DNA of 64,000 nucleotides, taken from Archivesica marissinica. Lineage: Eukaryota > Mollusca > Bivalvia > Venerida > Vesicomyidae. Location of the stretch: the NCBI GenBank assembly GCA_014843695.1, contig CM026401.1:45927683-45991682 (forward strand), in the 5' to 3' direction. Shown here piece after piece: positions 52,347-64,000 of the stretch. Under the pieces are notes generated by a model. It searched no databases. It was not told the DNA's origin and worked only from the letters and a program-made list of their open reading frames with translations. The first letter of the stretch is position 1. Each line of letters opens with the position of its first letter. The translations under genes were made by a program, and so were the position numbers.

Positions 52347-52552
52347 ACACACACAATACCTGACCAATAATTATCTTCCGAATCTTATGTTTCGGTATTC
52401 ACATCCATAGTTACGTAACTGTCCATTAAATGTCGCTAATCTTGAATTTAGCGCTGTATTTTTAGAGTTATACAGTTCAGTGTCCACCTCTCTAATACAC
52501 TGTATCATTATACATGTACCATGCATGATCAAGGGTCATTTTTGACATACCG

Positions 52553-52819
52553 GTTATGTTATGTTATATTTCGGGTTTTACGCCTGCATCAGCACCATTT
52601 CGGGCTATATTGCCGGCGGGCAGTTTACTTAGCAACACCTTTCCTGGGCAGGCTCCTGCGGTTAACCAGTACTTGGGTGCACAAACCTCCGTAAGAAACT
52701 GCCAACTTTTTCATATAAATGAGACACGGCCTGAGCGGGGCTCGAACCTGTGACCATCAGTGATGATAGGTTACAGTGGTATACAAGTCAGCGACCTTAA
52801 CCACTCGACCACGGAGGCG
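52553..52819 (-). mobile_element. SINE-D, full length
   Basis: Tail TATGTTATGTTATATTTCGG to head ACCACTCGACCACGGAGGCG. Confidence 0.87.
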
Positions 52820-53048
52820 GATGTTGACATACCGGTACCTCAAATGTTATTTTGATGAAATCAAATCTTCTTCATATGTTTTGTATTGTGTAGTGTCACA
52901 AATTACGTGATTCAAATGTAGAAAAGTAATTGGCTAGTTAGGTAATGTCGGAGGAAATAATCTGTCCTACCTTTATTGAAAATGGCCAGTTGCGGTTTTT
53001 AAGTGGTTAAGTTTGTGTTCTATTAGTCACATTTTGGTAACACTTTCT

Positions 53049-53327
53049 TTAACCCATTCAACATTTCTAGATAAATGCATATTGGGACTTTAACCAATTC
53101 AGCACCACGTAACTGACATGAACTGATTCATGATATTCTTAGACCAATAAATTAATAAGAAAATTACATTTGGACCAGTTCATTTATCAAAATGGGTAAT
53201 TTTGTCCAAAAATAATAATATTACTGGCAAAAAGTGCAGATCCTGATGAGACAGCTCATGAGCCGGCTCATCTGGATCTACACTTTTTGTAAACCTATTT
53301 AGAGGTATGTAGTATTTAACGGGTTAG
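53049..53327 (+). mobile_element. TTAA-1 MITE, degraded, with an extra 5' end
   Basis: A short TTAA-CCCATTCAACATTT end at 53049 precedes the main copy, which starts TTAA-CCAATTCAGCACCA at 53090 and ends GTATTTAACGGG-TTAG. The central hairpin is shortened. Confidence 0.75.
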
Positions 53328-53515
53328 GTCTAAACGGCATCAAAATAAAATTGCCTTTGAATAACTCCCGAGTCACTCGACTCCCTACCTTGACCTTGGA
53401 ATGTATGAAGATGGGTAGACAAGAACTACATCATTCTTGTGTTTTGGGATGCCCTGCAGTATTATAGCGGCTACTCCTGAAACAAATATGGTGTCATTAT
53501 ATTACACAGATGAAT

Positions 53516-53789
53516 CCGCCTCCGTGGTCGAGTGGTTAAGGTCGCTGACTTGTATACCACTGTAACCTATCATCACTGATGGTCACGGGTTCGAGCCCCG
53601 CTCAGGCCGTGTCTCATTTATATGAAAAAGTTGGCAGTTTCTTACGGAGGTTGGTGCACCCAAGTACTGGTTAACCGCTGGAGCCTGCCCAGGAAAGGTG
53701 TTGTTAAGTAAACTGCCCGCCGGCGATATAGCCCAAAATGGTGCTGATGCAGGCGTAAAACCCGAAATATAACATAACATAACATAATA
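53516..53789 (+). mobile_element. SINE-D, full length, plus orientation
   Basis: Head CCTCCGTGGTCGAGTGGTTA (A box), B box GGTTCGAGCCCC, body and a (TAACA)n tail (AACATAACATAACATAA). It is the reference copy; five others in the window are on the minus strand. Confidence 0.9.
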
Positions 53790-53804
53790 CACAGATGAAT
53801 GTTA

Positions 53805-56800
53805 ATTGTGTTGCACATGGTGGCAGATCAGATGAATGCTGATTGGGTTACACATGGTGGCAGATCAGATGCATGCTGATTGGGTTACACATGGTGGCAG
53901 ATCAGATGAATGCTGATTGGGTTACACATGGTGGCAGATCAGATGAATGCTGATTGGGTTGCACATGGTGGCAGATCAGATGAATGCTAATTGGGTTACA
54001 CATGGTGGCAGATCAGATGAATGCTGATTGGGTTACACATGGTGGCAGAACAGATGAATGCTGATTGGGTTACACATGGTGGCAGATCAGATGAATGCTG
54101 ATTGGGTTGCACATGGTGGCAGATCAGATGAATGCTAATTGGGTTACACATGGTGGCAGATCAGATGAATGCTGATTGGGTTACACATGGTGGCAGAACA
54201 GATGAATGCTGATTGGGTTACACATGGTGGCAGATCAGATGAATGCTGATTGGGTTGCACATGGTGGCAGATCAGATGAATGCTAATTGGGTTACACATG
54301 GTGGCAGATCAGATGAATGCTGATTGGGTTACACATGGTGGCAGAACAGATGAATGCTGATTGGGTTACACATGGTGGCAGATCAGATGAATGCTGATTG
54401 GGTTGCACATGGTGGCAGATCAGATGAATGCTAATTGGGTTACACATGGTGGCAGATCAGATGAATGCTGATTGGGTTACACATGGTGGCAGAACAGATG
54501 AATGCTGATTGGGTTGCACATGGTGGCAGATCAGATGAATGCTGATTGGGTTGCACATGGTGGCAGATCAGATGAATGTTAATTGGGTTGCACATGGTGG
54601 CAGATCAGATGAATGCTAATTGGGTTGCACATGGTGGCAGATCAGATGAATGTTAATTGGGTTGCACATGGTGGCAGATCAGATGAATGTTAATTGTGTT
54701 GCACATGGTGGCAGATCAGATGAATGTTAATTGGGTTACACATGGTGGCAGATCAGATGAATGCTGATAGGGTTGCACATTGTGGCAGATCAGATGAATG
54801 CTGATTGTGTTGCACATGGTGGCAGATCAGATGAATGCTGATTGGGTTACACATGGTGGCAGATCAGATGAATGCTGATTGTGTTGCACATGGTGGCAGA
54901 TCAGATGAATGCTAATTGGGTTGCACATGGTGGCAGATCAGATGAATGCTGATTGGGTTGCACATGGTGGCAGACCAGATGAATGCTGATTGGGTTGCAC
55001 ATGGTGGCAGATCAGATGAATGCTGATTGTGTTGCACATGGTGGCAGATCAGATGAATGCTTATTGGGTTGCACATGGTGGCAGATCAGATGAATGCTGA
55101 TTGGGTTGCACATGGTGGCAGACCAGATGAATGCTGATTGGGTTGCACATGGTGGCAGATCAGATGAATGCTAATTGGGTTGCACATGGTGGCAGATCAG
55201 ATGAATGCTGATTGGGTTGCACATGGTGGCAGATCAGATGAATGCTAATTGGGTTGCACATGGTGGCAGATCAGATGAATGCTAATTGTGTTGCACATGG
55301 TGGCAGATCAGATGAATGTTAATTGTGTTGCACATGGTGGCAGATCAGATGAATGCTAATTGGGTTACACATGGTGGCAGATCAGATGAATGATGATTGG
55401 GTTGCACATGGTGGCAGATCAGATGAATGCTAATTGGGTTACACATGGTGGCAGACCAGATGAATGCTGATTGGGTTACACATGGTGGCAGATCAGATGA
55501 ATGCTAATTGGGTTACACATGGTGGCAGACCAGATGCTTGCTAATTGGGTTACACATAATGATGATTGGGTTGCACATGGTGGCAGATCAGATGAATGCT
55601 AATTGGGTTACACATGGTGGCAGACCAGATGAATGCTGATTGGGTTACACATGGTGGCAGATCAGATGAATGCTAATTGGGTTACACATGGTGGCAGACC
55701 AGATGCTTGCTAATTGGGTTACACATAATGATGATTGGGTTGCACATGGTGGCAGATCAGATGAATGCTAATTGGGTTACACATGGTGGCAGATCAGATG
55801 AATGTTAATTGTGTTGCACATGGTGGCAGATCAGATGAATGTTAATTGTGTTGCACATGGTGGCAGATCAGATGAATGCTAATTGGGTTACACATGGTGG
55901 CAGATCAGATGAATGCTAATTGGGTTACACATGGTGGCAGATCAGATGAATGCTAATTGGGTTACACATGGTGGCAGACCAGATGAATGCTGATTGGGTT
56001 GCACATGGTGGCAGATCAGATGAATGCTGATTGGGTTGCACATGGTGGCAGATCAGATGAATGCTGATTGGGTTGCACATGGTGGCAGACCAGATGAATG
56101 CTGATTGGGTTGCACATGTTGGCAGATCAGATGAATGCTAATTGGGTTACACATGGTGGCAGATCAGATGAATGCTGATTGGGTTGCACATGGTGGCAGA
56201 TCAGATGAATGCTAATTGTGTTGCACATGGTGGCAGATCAGATGAATGCTAATTGGGTTACACATGGTGGCAGATCAGATGAATGCTGATTGGGTTGCAC
56301 ATGGTGGCTGATCAGATGAATGCTAATTGTGTTGTACATGGTGGCAGATCAGATGAATGCTAATTGTGTTGCACATGGTGGCAGATCAGATGAATGCTAA
56401 TTGGGTTACACATGGTGGCAGATCAGATGAATGCCGATTGGGTTGCACATGGTGGCAGATCAGATGAATGCTAATTGTGTTGCACATGGTGGCAGATCAG
56501 ATGAATGCTAATTGTGTTGCACATGGTGGCAAATCAGATGAATGCTAATTGTGTTGCACATGGTGGCAGATCAGATGAATGCTAATTGGGTTACACATGG
56601 TGGCAGACCAGATGCTTGCTAATTGGGTTACACATAATGATGATTGGGTTGCACATGGTGGCAGATCAGATGAATGCTAATTGGGTTACACATGTTGGCA
56701 GATCAGATGAATGCTAATTGGGTTACACATGTTGGCAGACCAGATGCTTGCTAATTGGGTTACACATGTTGGCAGACCAGATGCTTGCTAATTGGGTTAC

Positions 56801-57165
56801 ACATGTTGGCAGACCAGATGCTTGCTAATTGGGTTACACATAATGCTGATTGGGTTGCACATGGTGGTAGATCAGATGCTTGCTAATTGGGTTACACATG
56901 TTGGCAGACCAGATGCTTGCTAATTGGGTTACACATGTTGGCAGATCAGATGCTTGCTAATTGGGTTACACATGTTGGCAGATCAGATGCTTGCTAATTG
57001 GGTTACACATGTTGGCAGATCAGATGCTTGCTAATTGGGTTACACATGGTGGCAGATCAGATGAATGCTAATTGGGTTACACATGGTGGCAGATCAGATG
57101 AATGCTAATTGGGTTACACATGGTGGCAGATCAGATGAATGTTAAGTGGGTTACACATGTTGGCA
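53805..57165. repeat. 37-bp tandem array, about 91 copies
   Basis: The unit TGGCAGATCAGATGAATGCT plus GATTGGGTTACACATGG repeats every 37 bp (53821, 53858 and onward). Between 53960 and 54500 a four-unit cycle (variants GTTGC, CTAATT and CAGAACAG) repeats. At 55530-56960 variants with GATGCTTGC and ACATAATGATGATT recur in longer blocks. Confidence 0.95.
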
Positions 57166-57259
57166 GAGGGTTAAGACATAAATGGAAAATAAATAAACAA
57201 AATCGAAGTTTGACTTTCAAACAACGTTTTTTTCCACGTTTTTTATCCCACATTCCCCA

Positions 57260-57487
57260 TAACCAATTCAACCCCAAGGAACTGACATGGACTGGTACAT
57301 GATATTTTTAGACCAATAAATTAATAAGAAAAGTACCTTTGGACCAGTTCATTTATCAAAATGGGTAATTTTATCGAAAAATAGTATAATTATTACTGGC
57401 AAAAAGTGCAGATCCTGATGAGCTGGCTCATCTGGATCTACACTTTTTGTAAGTCTACTTAGAGGCCTGTAGTGTTGAAAGGGTTAA
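57260..57487 (+). mobile_element. TTAA-1 MITE
   Basis: The left end is mutated (ATAA-CCAATTCAACCCCA). The right end TGTTGAAAGGG-TTAA is intact. Half of the internal hairpin is deleted (GATGAGCTGGCTCATC). Confidence 0.82.
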
Positions 57488-57893
57488 TGTCCAACTGAAT
57501 ACTTTCAGTCAGCTGACAGCACTCAATCCATATTAATGGCATCTAATTTCTCAAAATTGTCTGACCAAACTCCCGACCACAATCAAACATAGTGCTGGCT
57601 GGCGTAATATTTCCTCGCAAATGGCCTTAATCTTCCACACAAAACACCACGGAGAAGCCCATAATGTGCAGACAAATGGACATACGGTTTGAACTTTATC
57701 CTAAATGTTGTCTGATTACACAGCGTTTCTACTCAGCCCCGAGAGGTTCCAAGACATTGTCCAGGCATTACGTATTAACTTTCATTAACAATGGTACATA
57801 AAAAGGATTAAATGGTGGGGAACCGGCTCTTTAGACTACTCCTCGTGATAAATTATGAATCTTGGCAGCTCCAATCCCCCATTGGGTAGGTAA
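57488..57893. other. unassigned sequence
   Basis: No gene recognised. A short SINE-E-like patch lies at about 57862-57892 (TTGGCAGCTCCAATCCCCCA). Confidence 0.35.
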
Positions 57894-58330
57894 TAGGCAG
57901 AAATGGCAAGTAATATATGCTCATGTACTACCGGTACACAATGCAATGACAAGAGGAGATGACTGGCTAGCCTGCGAACAGACGTCCATATATTTTTGCC
58001 TGGTAAGTCAAATAAATATATTTTAACACCGAGACAATTAATACATTCAACCCCAATGAATGGACTGGTGCATGATATTTTTAGACCAATAAATTAATAA
58101 GAAAATTACCTTTTGACCAGTTCATTTATCAAAATGGGTAATTTTATCTAAAAATAGTAATAATTATTACTGGCAAAAAGTGCAGATCCTGATGATCTAT
58201 TTAGAGGCCTGTAGTGTTGAAAGTGTAGGCAGAAATGGCAAGTAATATATGCTCATGTACTACCGGTACACAACGCAATGACAAGAGGAGATGACTGGCT
58301 AGCCTGGGAACAGACGTCCATATATTTTTA
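57894..58330. repeat. local duplication of a roughly 105-bp segment
   Basis: AGGCAGAAATGGCAAGTAAT through GACGTCCATATATTTTT occurs at 57894 and again at 58227, each followed by a TTAA-1 copy. Only a few bases differ. Confidence 0.88.
58037..58228 (+). mobile_element. TTAA-1 MITE lacking its hairpin
   Basis: TTAA-TACATTCAACCCCA, usual left half, then GATCCTGATG joins directly to ATCTATTTAGAGGCC. The hairpin and about 45 bp are deleted. Confidence 0.8.
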
Positions 58331-58339
58331 TATTTCTAT

Positions 58340-58570
58340 ATAACAGACATGGACTGGTGCATGATATTTTTAGACCAATAAATTAATAAGAAAATTACCT
58401 TTGGACCAGTTCATTTATCAAAATGCGTGATTTTATCTAAAAATAGTAATCATTAATTATTACTGGCAAAAAGTGCAGATCCTGATGAAACGGCTCGTCA
58501 CGACCCGGCTCATCTGGATCTAAACTTTTTGTTAAGTCTATTTAGAGGCCTGTAGTGTTGAAAGGGTTAA
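58340..58570 (+). mobile_element. TTAA-1 MITE, left end truncated
   Basis: It starts inside the element (CAGACATGGACTGGTGCATG) and ends TGTTGAAAGGG-TTAA. Hairpin GATGAAACGGCTCGTCACGA is present. Confidence 0.82.
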
Positions 58571-58805
58571 TTGGGCCTTATTGAGTTTCTGATAATATCA
58601 ACAGTTTTACCGTTTTTTACAGTTAAAAAAGTTAAGATAAGTTAAAAAGTGAAAAATCGACAGACTGGATGACAAGGCTAATGACTGGCATGTAGGCTGT
58701 ATTATACTGACCAGCAATATACGAAATTTAGGTTTCTTAGTTTGCAGTTAATCCATATCAACATAGATAAACTATAATTGATAGTACTGAGACGATATTG
58801 CACAT

Positions 58806-59068
58806 TTTATGTTATATATCGGGTTTTACGCCTGCACCAGCACCATTTCGGGCTATATCGCCGGCGGGCAGTTTACCTAACAACACCTTTCCTGGGCAGG
58901 CTCCAGCGGATAACCAGTACTTGGGTGCACCAACCTCCGTAAGAAACTGCCAACTTTTTCATATACATGAGACACGGCCTGAGCGTGGCTCGAACTCATG
59001 ACCATCAGTGATGATAGGTTACAGTGGTATGCAAGTCAGCGACCTTAACCACTCGACCACGGAGGCGG
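58806..59068 (-). mobile_element. SINE-D, full length
   Basis: Tail TTTATGTTATATATCGGG to ACCACTCGACCACGGAGGCG. Confidence 0.86.
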
Positions 59069-59335
59069 ACTATATTGCACATTTTGTTAAATAAAGCTTG
59101 ATTATTGGGAAGGGCTGTTTTCTAATGTTGGTTATAACTTGTGGCCCGACCCTTTTGCTATGTTACACAAATTTATATATGTGCCTTATAATCTGTTAAC
59201 TTATTTCACATCTGATTCATGCTTGTATGTAATATTGTATTGTCGATCGTATGCATTAAATAATTAAATATATGGTTAGTTAAATCAAGCAATATACCAA
59301 TACAGAAGTGTTCTACAAGATTAGTGTTCTATTAC

Positions 59336-59702
59336 TTAACACTTTCCCTCATAGAAGCACCTCTCGACACCATTACCGATATGACATACATTGACAATGT
59401 ACTAGCCAAACGGCCCAAACCAATGTTCATAATGCAGGCCAGAATCTCATGTAGTCCCAGTAATATCTATGGAGGTGGGATAGATATGGTGACTACTTAT
59501 CCACTGCATGATAGCTAAATGGCTGTGGTTTGTATGGAGATATACTAGTATATTAACCTAAATCTCTATGTAGTCCCAGTAATATCTATGGAGGTGGGAT
59601 AGATATGGTGACTACTTATCCACTGCATGATAGCTAAATGGCTGTGGTTTGTATGGAGATATAATGGTATATTAACCTAAATCTTTATGAAGGAAAGCAT
59701 TA
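59336..59702 (+). mobile_element. TTAA-2 MITE, most complete copy
   Basis: TTAA-CACTTTCCCTCATAGAAG starts the element. The 5' region runs to about 59430, followed by two 119-bp interior units (59452 and 59571) and the end ATGAAGGAAAGCATTAG, a decayed form of GAAGGAAAGGG-TTAA. Inverted ends and TTAA flanks suggest a piggyBac-like element. Confidence 0.8.
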
Positions 59703-59739
59703 GAATAATTCTAATGAAAGTAGACGGCAGATATTTCCT

Positions 59740-60019
59740 GTGTTTTACGTTTATTTAACGTTGCTACCAGTTGAACATATGAGCGATGCCTCCTGAAGAG
59801 ATTAGTCATTTTAGGTTTTTGGAGGATAGTGCAATGATACAGATAGAGACACATTCCAGAGTCTCCTCTGGTTCTGTTACGTGCACGGTGTACAGCAACG
59901 ACACAAGAACTCGGTTTAACGTCCCATCTGAAATTGTATTAGGGTCAGACGAGGGATCGAACCTGCGATCCTTGGATTACCAGTCCAGGGTGTTACCACT
60001 GGACTACAGATCAGTCTGT
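59740..60019 (-). mobile_element. SINE-B
   Basis: TGTTTTACGTTTATTTAACG to GGACTACAGATCAGTCTG, the reverse complement of a near-complete copy with intact head. Confidence 0.86.
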
Positions 60020-60027
60020 ATACGGAG

Positions 60028-60125
60028 TGTTCAGTTACAAATAAGAACAACATAATATATATTTAATGAAGTGTCGTCTGCTACAACTATTTATTGCTTT
60101 TATTATACCCAGCATGCAGTGTTAG
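60028..60125. repeat. dispersed segment related to 19326-19410
   Basis: CAGTTACAAATAAGAACAAC, GTGTCGTCTGCTACAACTAT and ACCCAGCATGCAGTGTTA occur in the same order in both places. Confidence 0.65.
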
Positions 60126-60289
60126 CTAGAGGATAGCATGCGGAGAAATGTAAACCCACATGCTGGTATTTGGCACAAGAACAAATTGAAATGCTTTACA
60201 GTGGTATATATTCACATCATGGCACATATATATATATATTCACATGTCTTTTAGTTGGAACTTTTAAGGTCATAACAAGGTACCGAGTA

Positions 60290-63200
60290 TCAAGGCACTC
60301 AGGAGAACAGACCTGCGACAAGCCTTGGTGTACCGGCACTAGGGAGAACAGACCTGCGACAAGCCTTGGTGTACCGGCACTCGGGAGAACAGACCTGCAA
60401 CAAGCCTCGGTGTACCGGCACTCGGGAGAACAGACTTGTGACAAGCCTTGGTGTACCGGCACTCGGGAGAACAGACCTGCGACAAGCCTTGGTGTACTGG
60501 CACTCGGTAGAAAAGACCTGCGACAAGCCTTGGTGTACCGGCACTCGGGAGAACAGATCTGCGACAAGCCTTGATAGTTTATACAAATTTATTTTAGCTC
60601 GATTGCGAAACAAGTTATTTCAACTTATATAAATCACTCTCGAGAACTCATTCCTGATGGAATCCATCGCCACGAGGGAGAGAGAAGAGACAATGTGGAA
60701 TTTAAATGCCTTGCCTAAGGGCACAATCGTAACGGCTCCAGTGGGGCTCGAACTCCGGACCTTTCGCACCTGGAGCGAACGCCTATCCACTGCGCTATCA
60801 CGACTTCCACCAGCCTTGATGTACCGGCATCTCGGGAGAACAGACTTGTGACAAGCCTTGGTGTACCGGCACTCGGTAGAACAGACTTGCGTCAAGCCTC
60901 GGTGTACTGGCACTCGGTAGAACAGACCTGCGACAAGCCTCGGTGTACCGGCACTCGGGAGAACAGACTTGCGACAAGCCTCGGTGTACTGGCACTCGGT
61001 AAAACAGACCTGCGACAAGCCTCAGTGTACTGGCACTCGGTAGAACAGACTTGCGACAAGCCTCGGTGTACTGGCACTCGGTAGAACAGACCTGCGACAA
61101 GCCTCGGTGTACCGGCACTCGGTAGAACAGACCTGCGACAAGCCTTGGTGTACCGGCACTCGGGAGAACAGACTTGCGACAAGCCTCGGTGTACTGGCAC
61201 TCGGTAGAACAGACCTGCGACAAGCCTCGGTGTACCGGCACTCGGGAGAACAGACTTGCGACAAGCCTCGGTGTACTGGCACTCGGTAAAACAGACCTGC
61301 GACAAGCCTCAGTGTACTGGCACTCGGTAGAACAGACTTGCGACAAGCCTCGGTGTACTGGCACTCGGTAGAACAGACCTGCGACAAGCCTCGGTGTACC
61401 GGCACTCGGTAGAACAGACCTGCGACAAGCCTTGGTGTACCGGCACTCGGGAGAACAGACTTGCGACAAGCCTCGGTGTACTGGCACTCGGTAGAACAGA
61501 CCTGCGACAAGCCTTGGTGTACCGGCACTCGGGAGAACAGACCTGCGACAAGCCTTGGTGTCCTGGCACTCGGTAGAACAGACTTGCGACAAGCCTTGGT
61601 GTACCGGCACTCGGTAGAACAGACTTGCGACAAGCCTTGGTGTACCGGTACTCTGTAGAACAGACTTGCGACAAGCCTTGGTGTACCGGCACTTGGCAGA
61701 ACAGACTTGCGACAAGCCTTGGTGTACCGGCACTCTGTAGAACAGAATTGCGACAAGCCTTGGTGTACCGACACTCGGGAGGACAGACCTACGACACGCC
61801 TTGGTGTACCGGCACTCGGTAGAACAGACCTGCGACAAGCCTTGGTGTACCGGCACTCGGGAGAACAGACCTGCGACAAGCCTCGGTGTACCTGCACTCG
61901 GTAGAACAGACCTGCGACAAGCCTCGGTGTACCGGCACTCGGTAGAACAGACCTGCGACAAGCCTTGGTGTACCGGCACTCGGGAGAACAGACTTGCGAC
62001 AAGCCTCGGTGTACTGGCACTCGGTAGAACAGACCTGCGACAAGCCTTGGTGTACCGGCACTCGGGAGAACAGACCTGCGACAAGCCTTGGTGTCCTGGC
62101 ACTCGGTAGAACAGACCTGCGACAAGCCTTGGTGTCCTGGCACTCGGTAGAACAGACTTGCGACAAGCCTTGGTGTACCGGCACTCGGTAGAACAGACTT
62201 GCGACAAGCCTTGGTGTACCGGCACTTGGCAGAACAGACTTGCGACAAGCCTTGGTGTACCGGCACTCTGTAGAACAGAATTGCGACAAGCCTTGGTGTA
62301 CCGACACTCGGGAGGACAGACCTGCGACACGCCTTGGTGTACCGGCACTCGGTAGAACAGACCTGCGACAAGCCTTGGTGTACCGGCACTCGGGAGAACA
62401 GACCTGCGACAAGCCTCGGTGTACCTGCACTCGGTAGAACAGACCTGCGACAAGCCTCGGTGTACCGGCACTCGGGAGAACAGACCTGCGACAAGCCTCG
62501 GTGTACTGGCACTCGGGAGAACAGACCTGCGACAAGCCTTGGTGTACTGGCATCTCGGGAGAACAGACTTGTGACAATCCTTGGTGTACCGGCACTCGGT
62601 AGAACAGACCTGCGACAAGCATCGGTGTACCGGCACTCGGGAGAACAGACTTGCGACAAGCCTCAGTGTACTGGCACTCGGTAGAACAGACCTGCGACAA
62701 GCCTCGGTGTACCGGCACTCGGTAGAACAGTCCTGCGACAAGCCTCGGTGTACCGGCACTCGGGAGAACAGACCTGCGACAAGCCTTGGTGTCCTGGCAC
62801 TCGGTAGAACAGACTTGCGACAAGCCTTGGTGTACCGGCACTCGGTAGAACAGACTTGCGACAAGCCTTGGTGTACCGGTACTCTGTAGAACAGACTTGC
62901 GACACGCCTTGGTGTACCGGCACTTGGCAGAACAGACTTGCGACAAGCCTTGGTGTACCGGCACTCTGTAGAACAGAATTGCGACAAGCCTTGGTGTACC
63001 GACACTCGGGAGGACAGACCTGCGACACGCCTTGGTGTACCGGCACTCGGTAGAACAGACCTGCGACAAGCCTTGGTGTACCGGCACTCGGGAGAACAGA
63101 CCTGCGACAAGCCTCAGTGTACCTGCACTCGGTAGAACAGACCTGCGACAAGCCTCGGTGTACCGGCACTCGGGAGAACAGACCTGCGACAAGCCTCGGT

Positions 63201-63738
63201 GTACCTACACTCGGTAGAACAGACCTGCGACAAGCCTCTGTGTACCGGCACTCGGGAGAACAGACCTGCGACAAGCCTTGGTGTACCGGCACTCGGTAGA
63301 ACAGACCTGCGACAAGCATCGGTGTACCGGCACTCGGGAGAACAGACTTGCGACAAGCCTCGGTGTACTGGCACTCGGTAGAACAGACCTGCGACAAGCC
63401 TCGATGTACCCGCACTCGGGAGAACAGACTTGCGACAAGCCTCGGTGTACTGGCACTCGGTAAAACAGACCTGCGACAAGCCTCAGTGTACTGGCACTCG
63501 GTAGAACAGACTTGCGACAAGCCTCGGTGTACTGGCACTCGGTAGAACAGACCTGCGACAAGCCTCGGTGTACCGGCATTCGGGAGAACAGACCTGCGAC
63601 AAGCCTCGGTGTACCGGCACTCATGAGAACAGACCTGCGACAAGCCTCGGTGTACTGGCACTCGGGAGAACAGACTTGCGACAAGCCTCGGTGTACTGGC
63701 ACTCGGTAAAACAGACCTGCGACAAGCCTCGGTTTCCT
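60290..63738. repeat. 41-bp tandem array, about 78 copies
   Basis: The unit CGACAAGCCTTGGTGTACCG plus GCACTCGGGAGAACAGACCTG repeats every 41 bp. Rare variants (CTGTAGAACAGAATTGCG, then CGGGAGGACAG) recur near 61735, 62273 and 62970, outlining higher-order copies of about 13 and 17 units. Frames up to 770 codons stay open on the minus strand only because no phase of the unit contains a stop. Confidence 0.95.
60576..60811 (-). mobile_element. SINE-C inserted in the 41-bp array
   Basis: AGCCTTGAT lies at 60567-60575 and 60812-60820, a 9-bp target duplication made from the array unit. The SINE is near full length, from its ACAAATTTATTTTAGCTCGA tail to the head CTGCGCTATCACGACTTCCA. Confidence 0.93.
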
Positions 63739-64000
63739 GGCCTTGGCATTAAGATAGATTAAAGCTTATGTTCTGCCACTAAAATTGAGATAAGAATTGA
63801 CAGAGATCTACAAAGGAACATGAATCCAATAAGACAGCTGTCAATGCTGGATCAAACATCTTCATGCCTCATCAAGAAGACTACATTGCGCCTAAAAGAT
63901 TAAAAAACCTGTTCCAAAAGTGCAGGTGTCCATTCTCTTACACGAGGTAGTATCCAAATATAATATGAAATGAACACGATATAAATAAATAAATAAAGCG
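63739..64000. other. unassigned sequence to the window end
   Basis: No gene or repeat recognised apart from a terminal AAATAAATAAATAAA run at 63981-63996. Confidence 0.35.

Noticed and set aside
60798..63110. 770-codon minus-strand open frame (and 545-, 467- and 332-codon relatives)
   Set aside because: It consists only of the 41-bp array. Opposite-strand and overlapping frames are equally open, and the unit length is not a multiple of three. No protein homology was recognised.

Overview
This is intron and intergenic DNA from an animal nuclear genome. The evidence is: spliced exons of metazoan protein families, at least five tRNA-derived SINE families, TTAA-, TA- and hAT-type non-autonomous DNA transposons, decayed LINE fragments, and minisatellite arrays covering roughly 40% of the window. 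The mix resembles marine invertebrates such as molluscs or other lophotrochozoans, but that is a weak inference. Nothing bacterial, organellar or viral was seen.

Coding content is sparse and lies on the minus strand. Three exons with good splice signals sit at 19861-20368 (start codon, cytoplasmic tail, transmembrane helix), 5871-6149 (one Ig-like domain) and 1480-1641 (start of an M13/neprilysin ectodomain). They are in the right order, and every junction is phase 1. I read them as the 5' part of one gene for a type II membrane M13-family protein with an Ig-like cassette exon between membrane anchor and peptidase domain. Its introns hold most of the repeats in 1-20 kb. The rest of the peptidase, including the zinc site, would lie beyond position 1.

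Other coding remains are transposon-derived: a MULE pseudogene with a FLYWCH finger (25778-26467) inside a bounded 1.7 kb element, the N-terminus of a piggyBac-type transposase (38202-38411) inside a bounded 1.0 kb element, and two LINE ORF2 fragments.

Layout: 0-0.7 kb, 63-bp array; 0.9-12.3 kb, gene exons among SINEs, MITEs and arrays of 100, 82 and 61 bp; 12.3-17.3 kb, a duplicated block of MITE-derived 119/66-bp and 49-bp arrays with an 860-bp hAT; 17.4-19.3 kb, 28- and 44-bp arrays; 19.8-22.2 kb, first exon and upstream region; 22.2-24.6 kb, hairpin 36-bp array and TTAA MITE array; 24.7-35.1 kb, a giant 20-bp minisatellite split by the MULE element; 35.1-36.1 kb, 52-bp array; 36-44 kb, SINEs, piggyBac element, 87-, 30- and 84-bp arrays; 44.5-48 kb, 98-bp array made of a foldback MITE; 49.4-51.4 kb, 94-bp array made from a TA-type MITE; 53.8-57.2 kb, 37-bp array; 57-60 kb, TTAA MITEs and SINEs; 60.3-63.7 kb, 41-bp array.

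Family names used here are my own. SINE-A to SINE-E are tRNA-headed SINEs. TTAA-1 and TTAA-2 are piggyBac-like MITEs. FB-1 is a hairpin MITE, TG-1 a TA-flanked Tigger/mariner-like MITE, and hAT-F a CAGGG-ended MITE. The recurring theme is that several short DNA transposons have turned into tandem satellites, and later insertions into arrays or other elements leave readable target-site duplications and empty sites.
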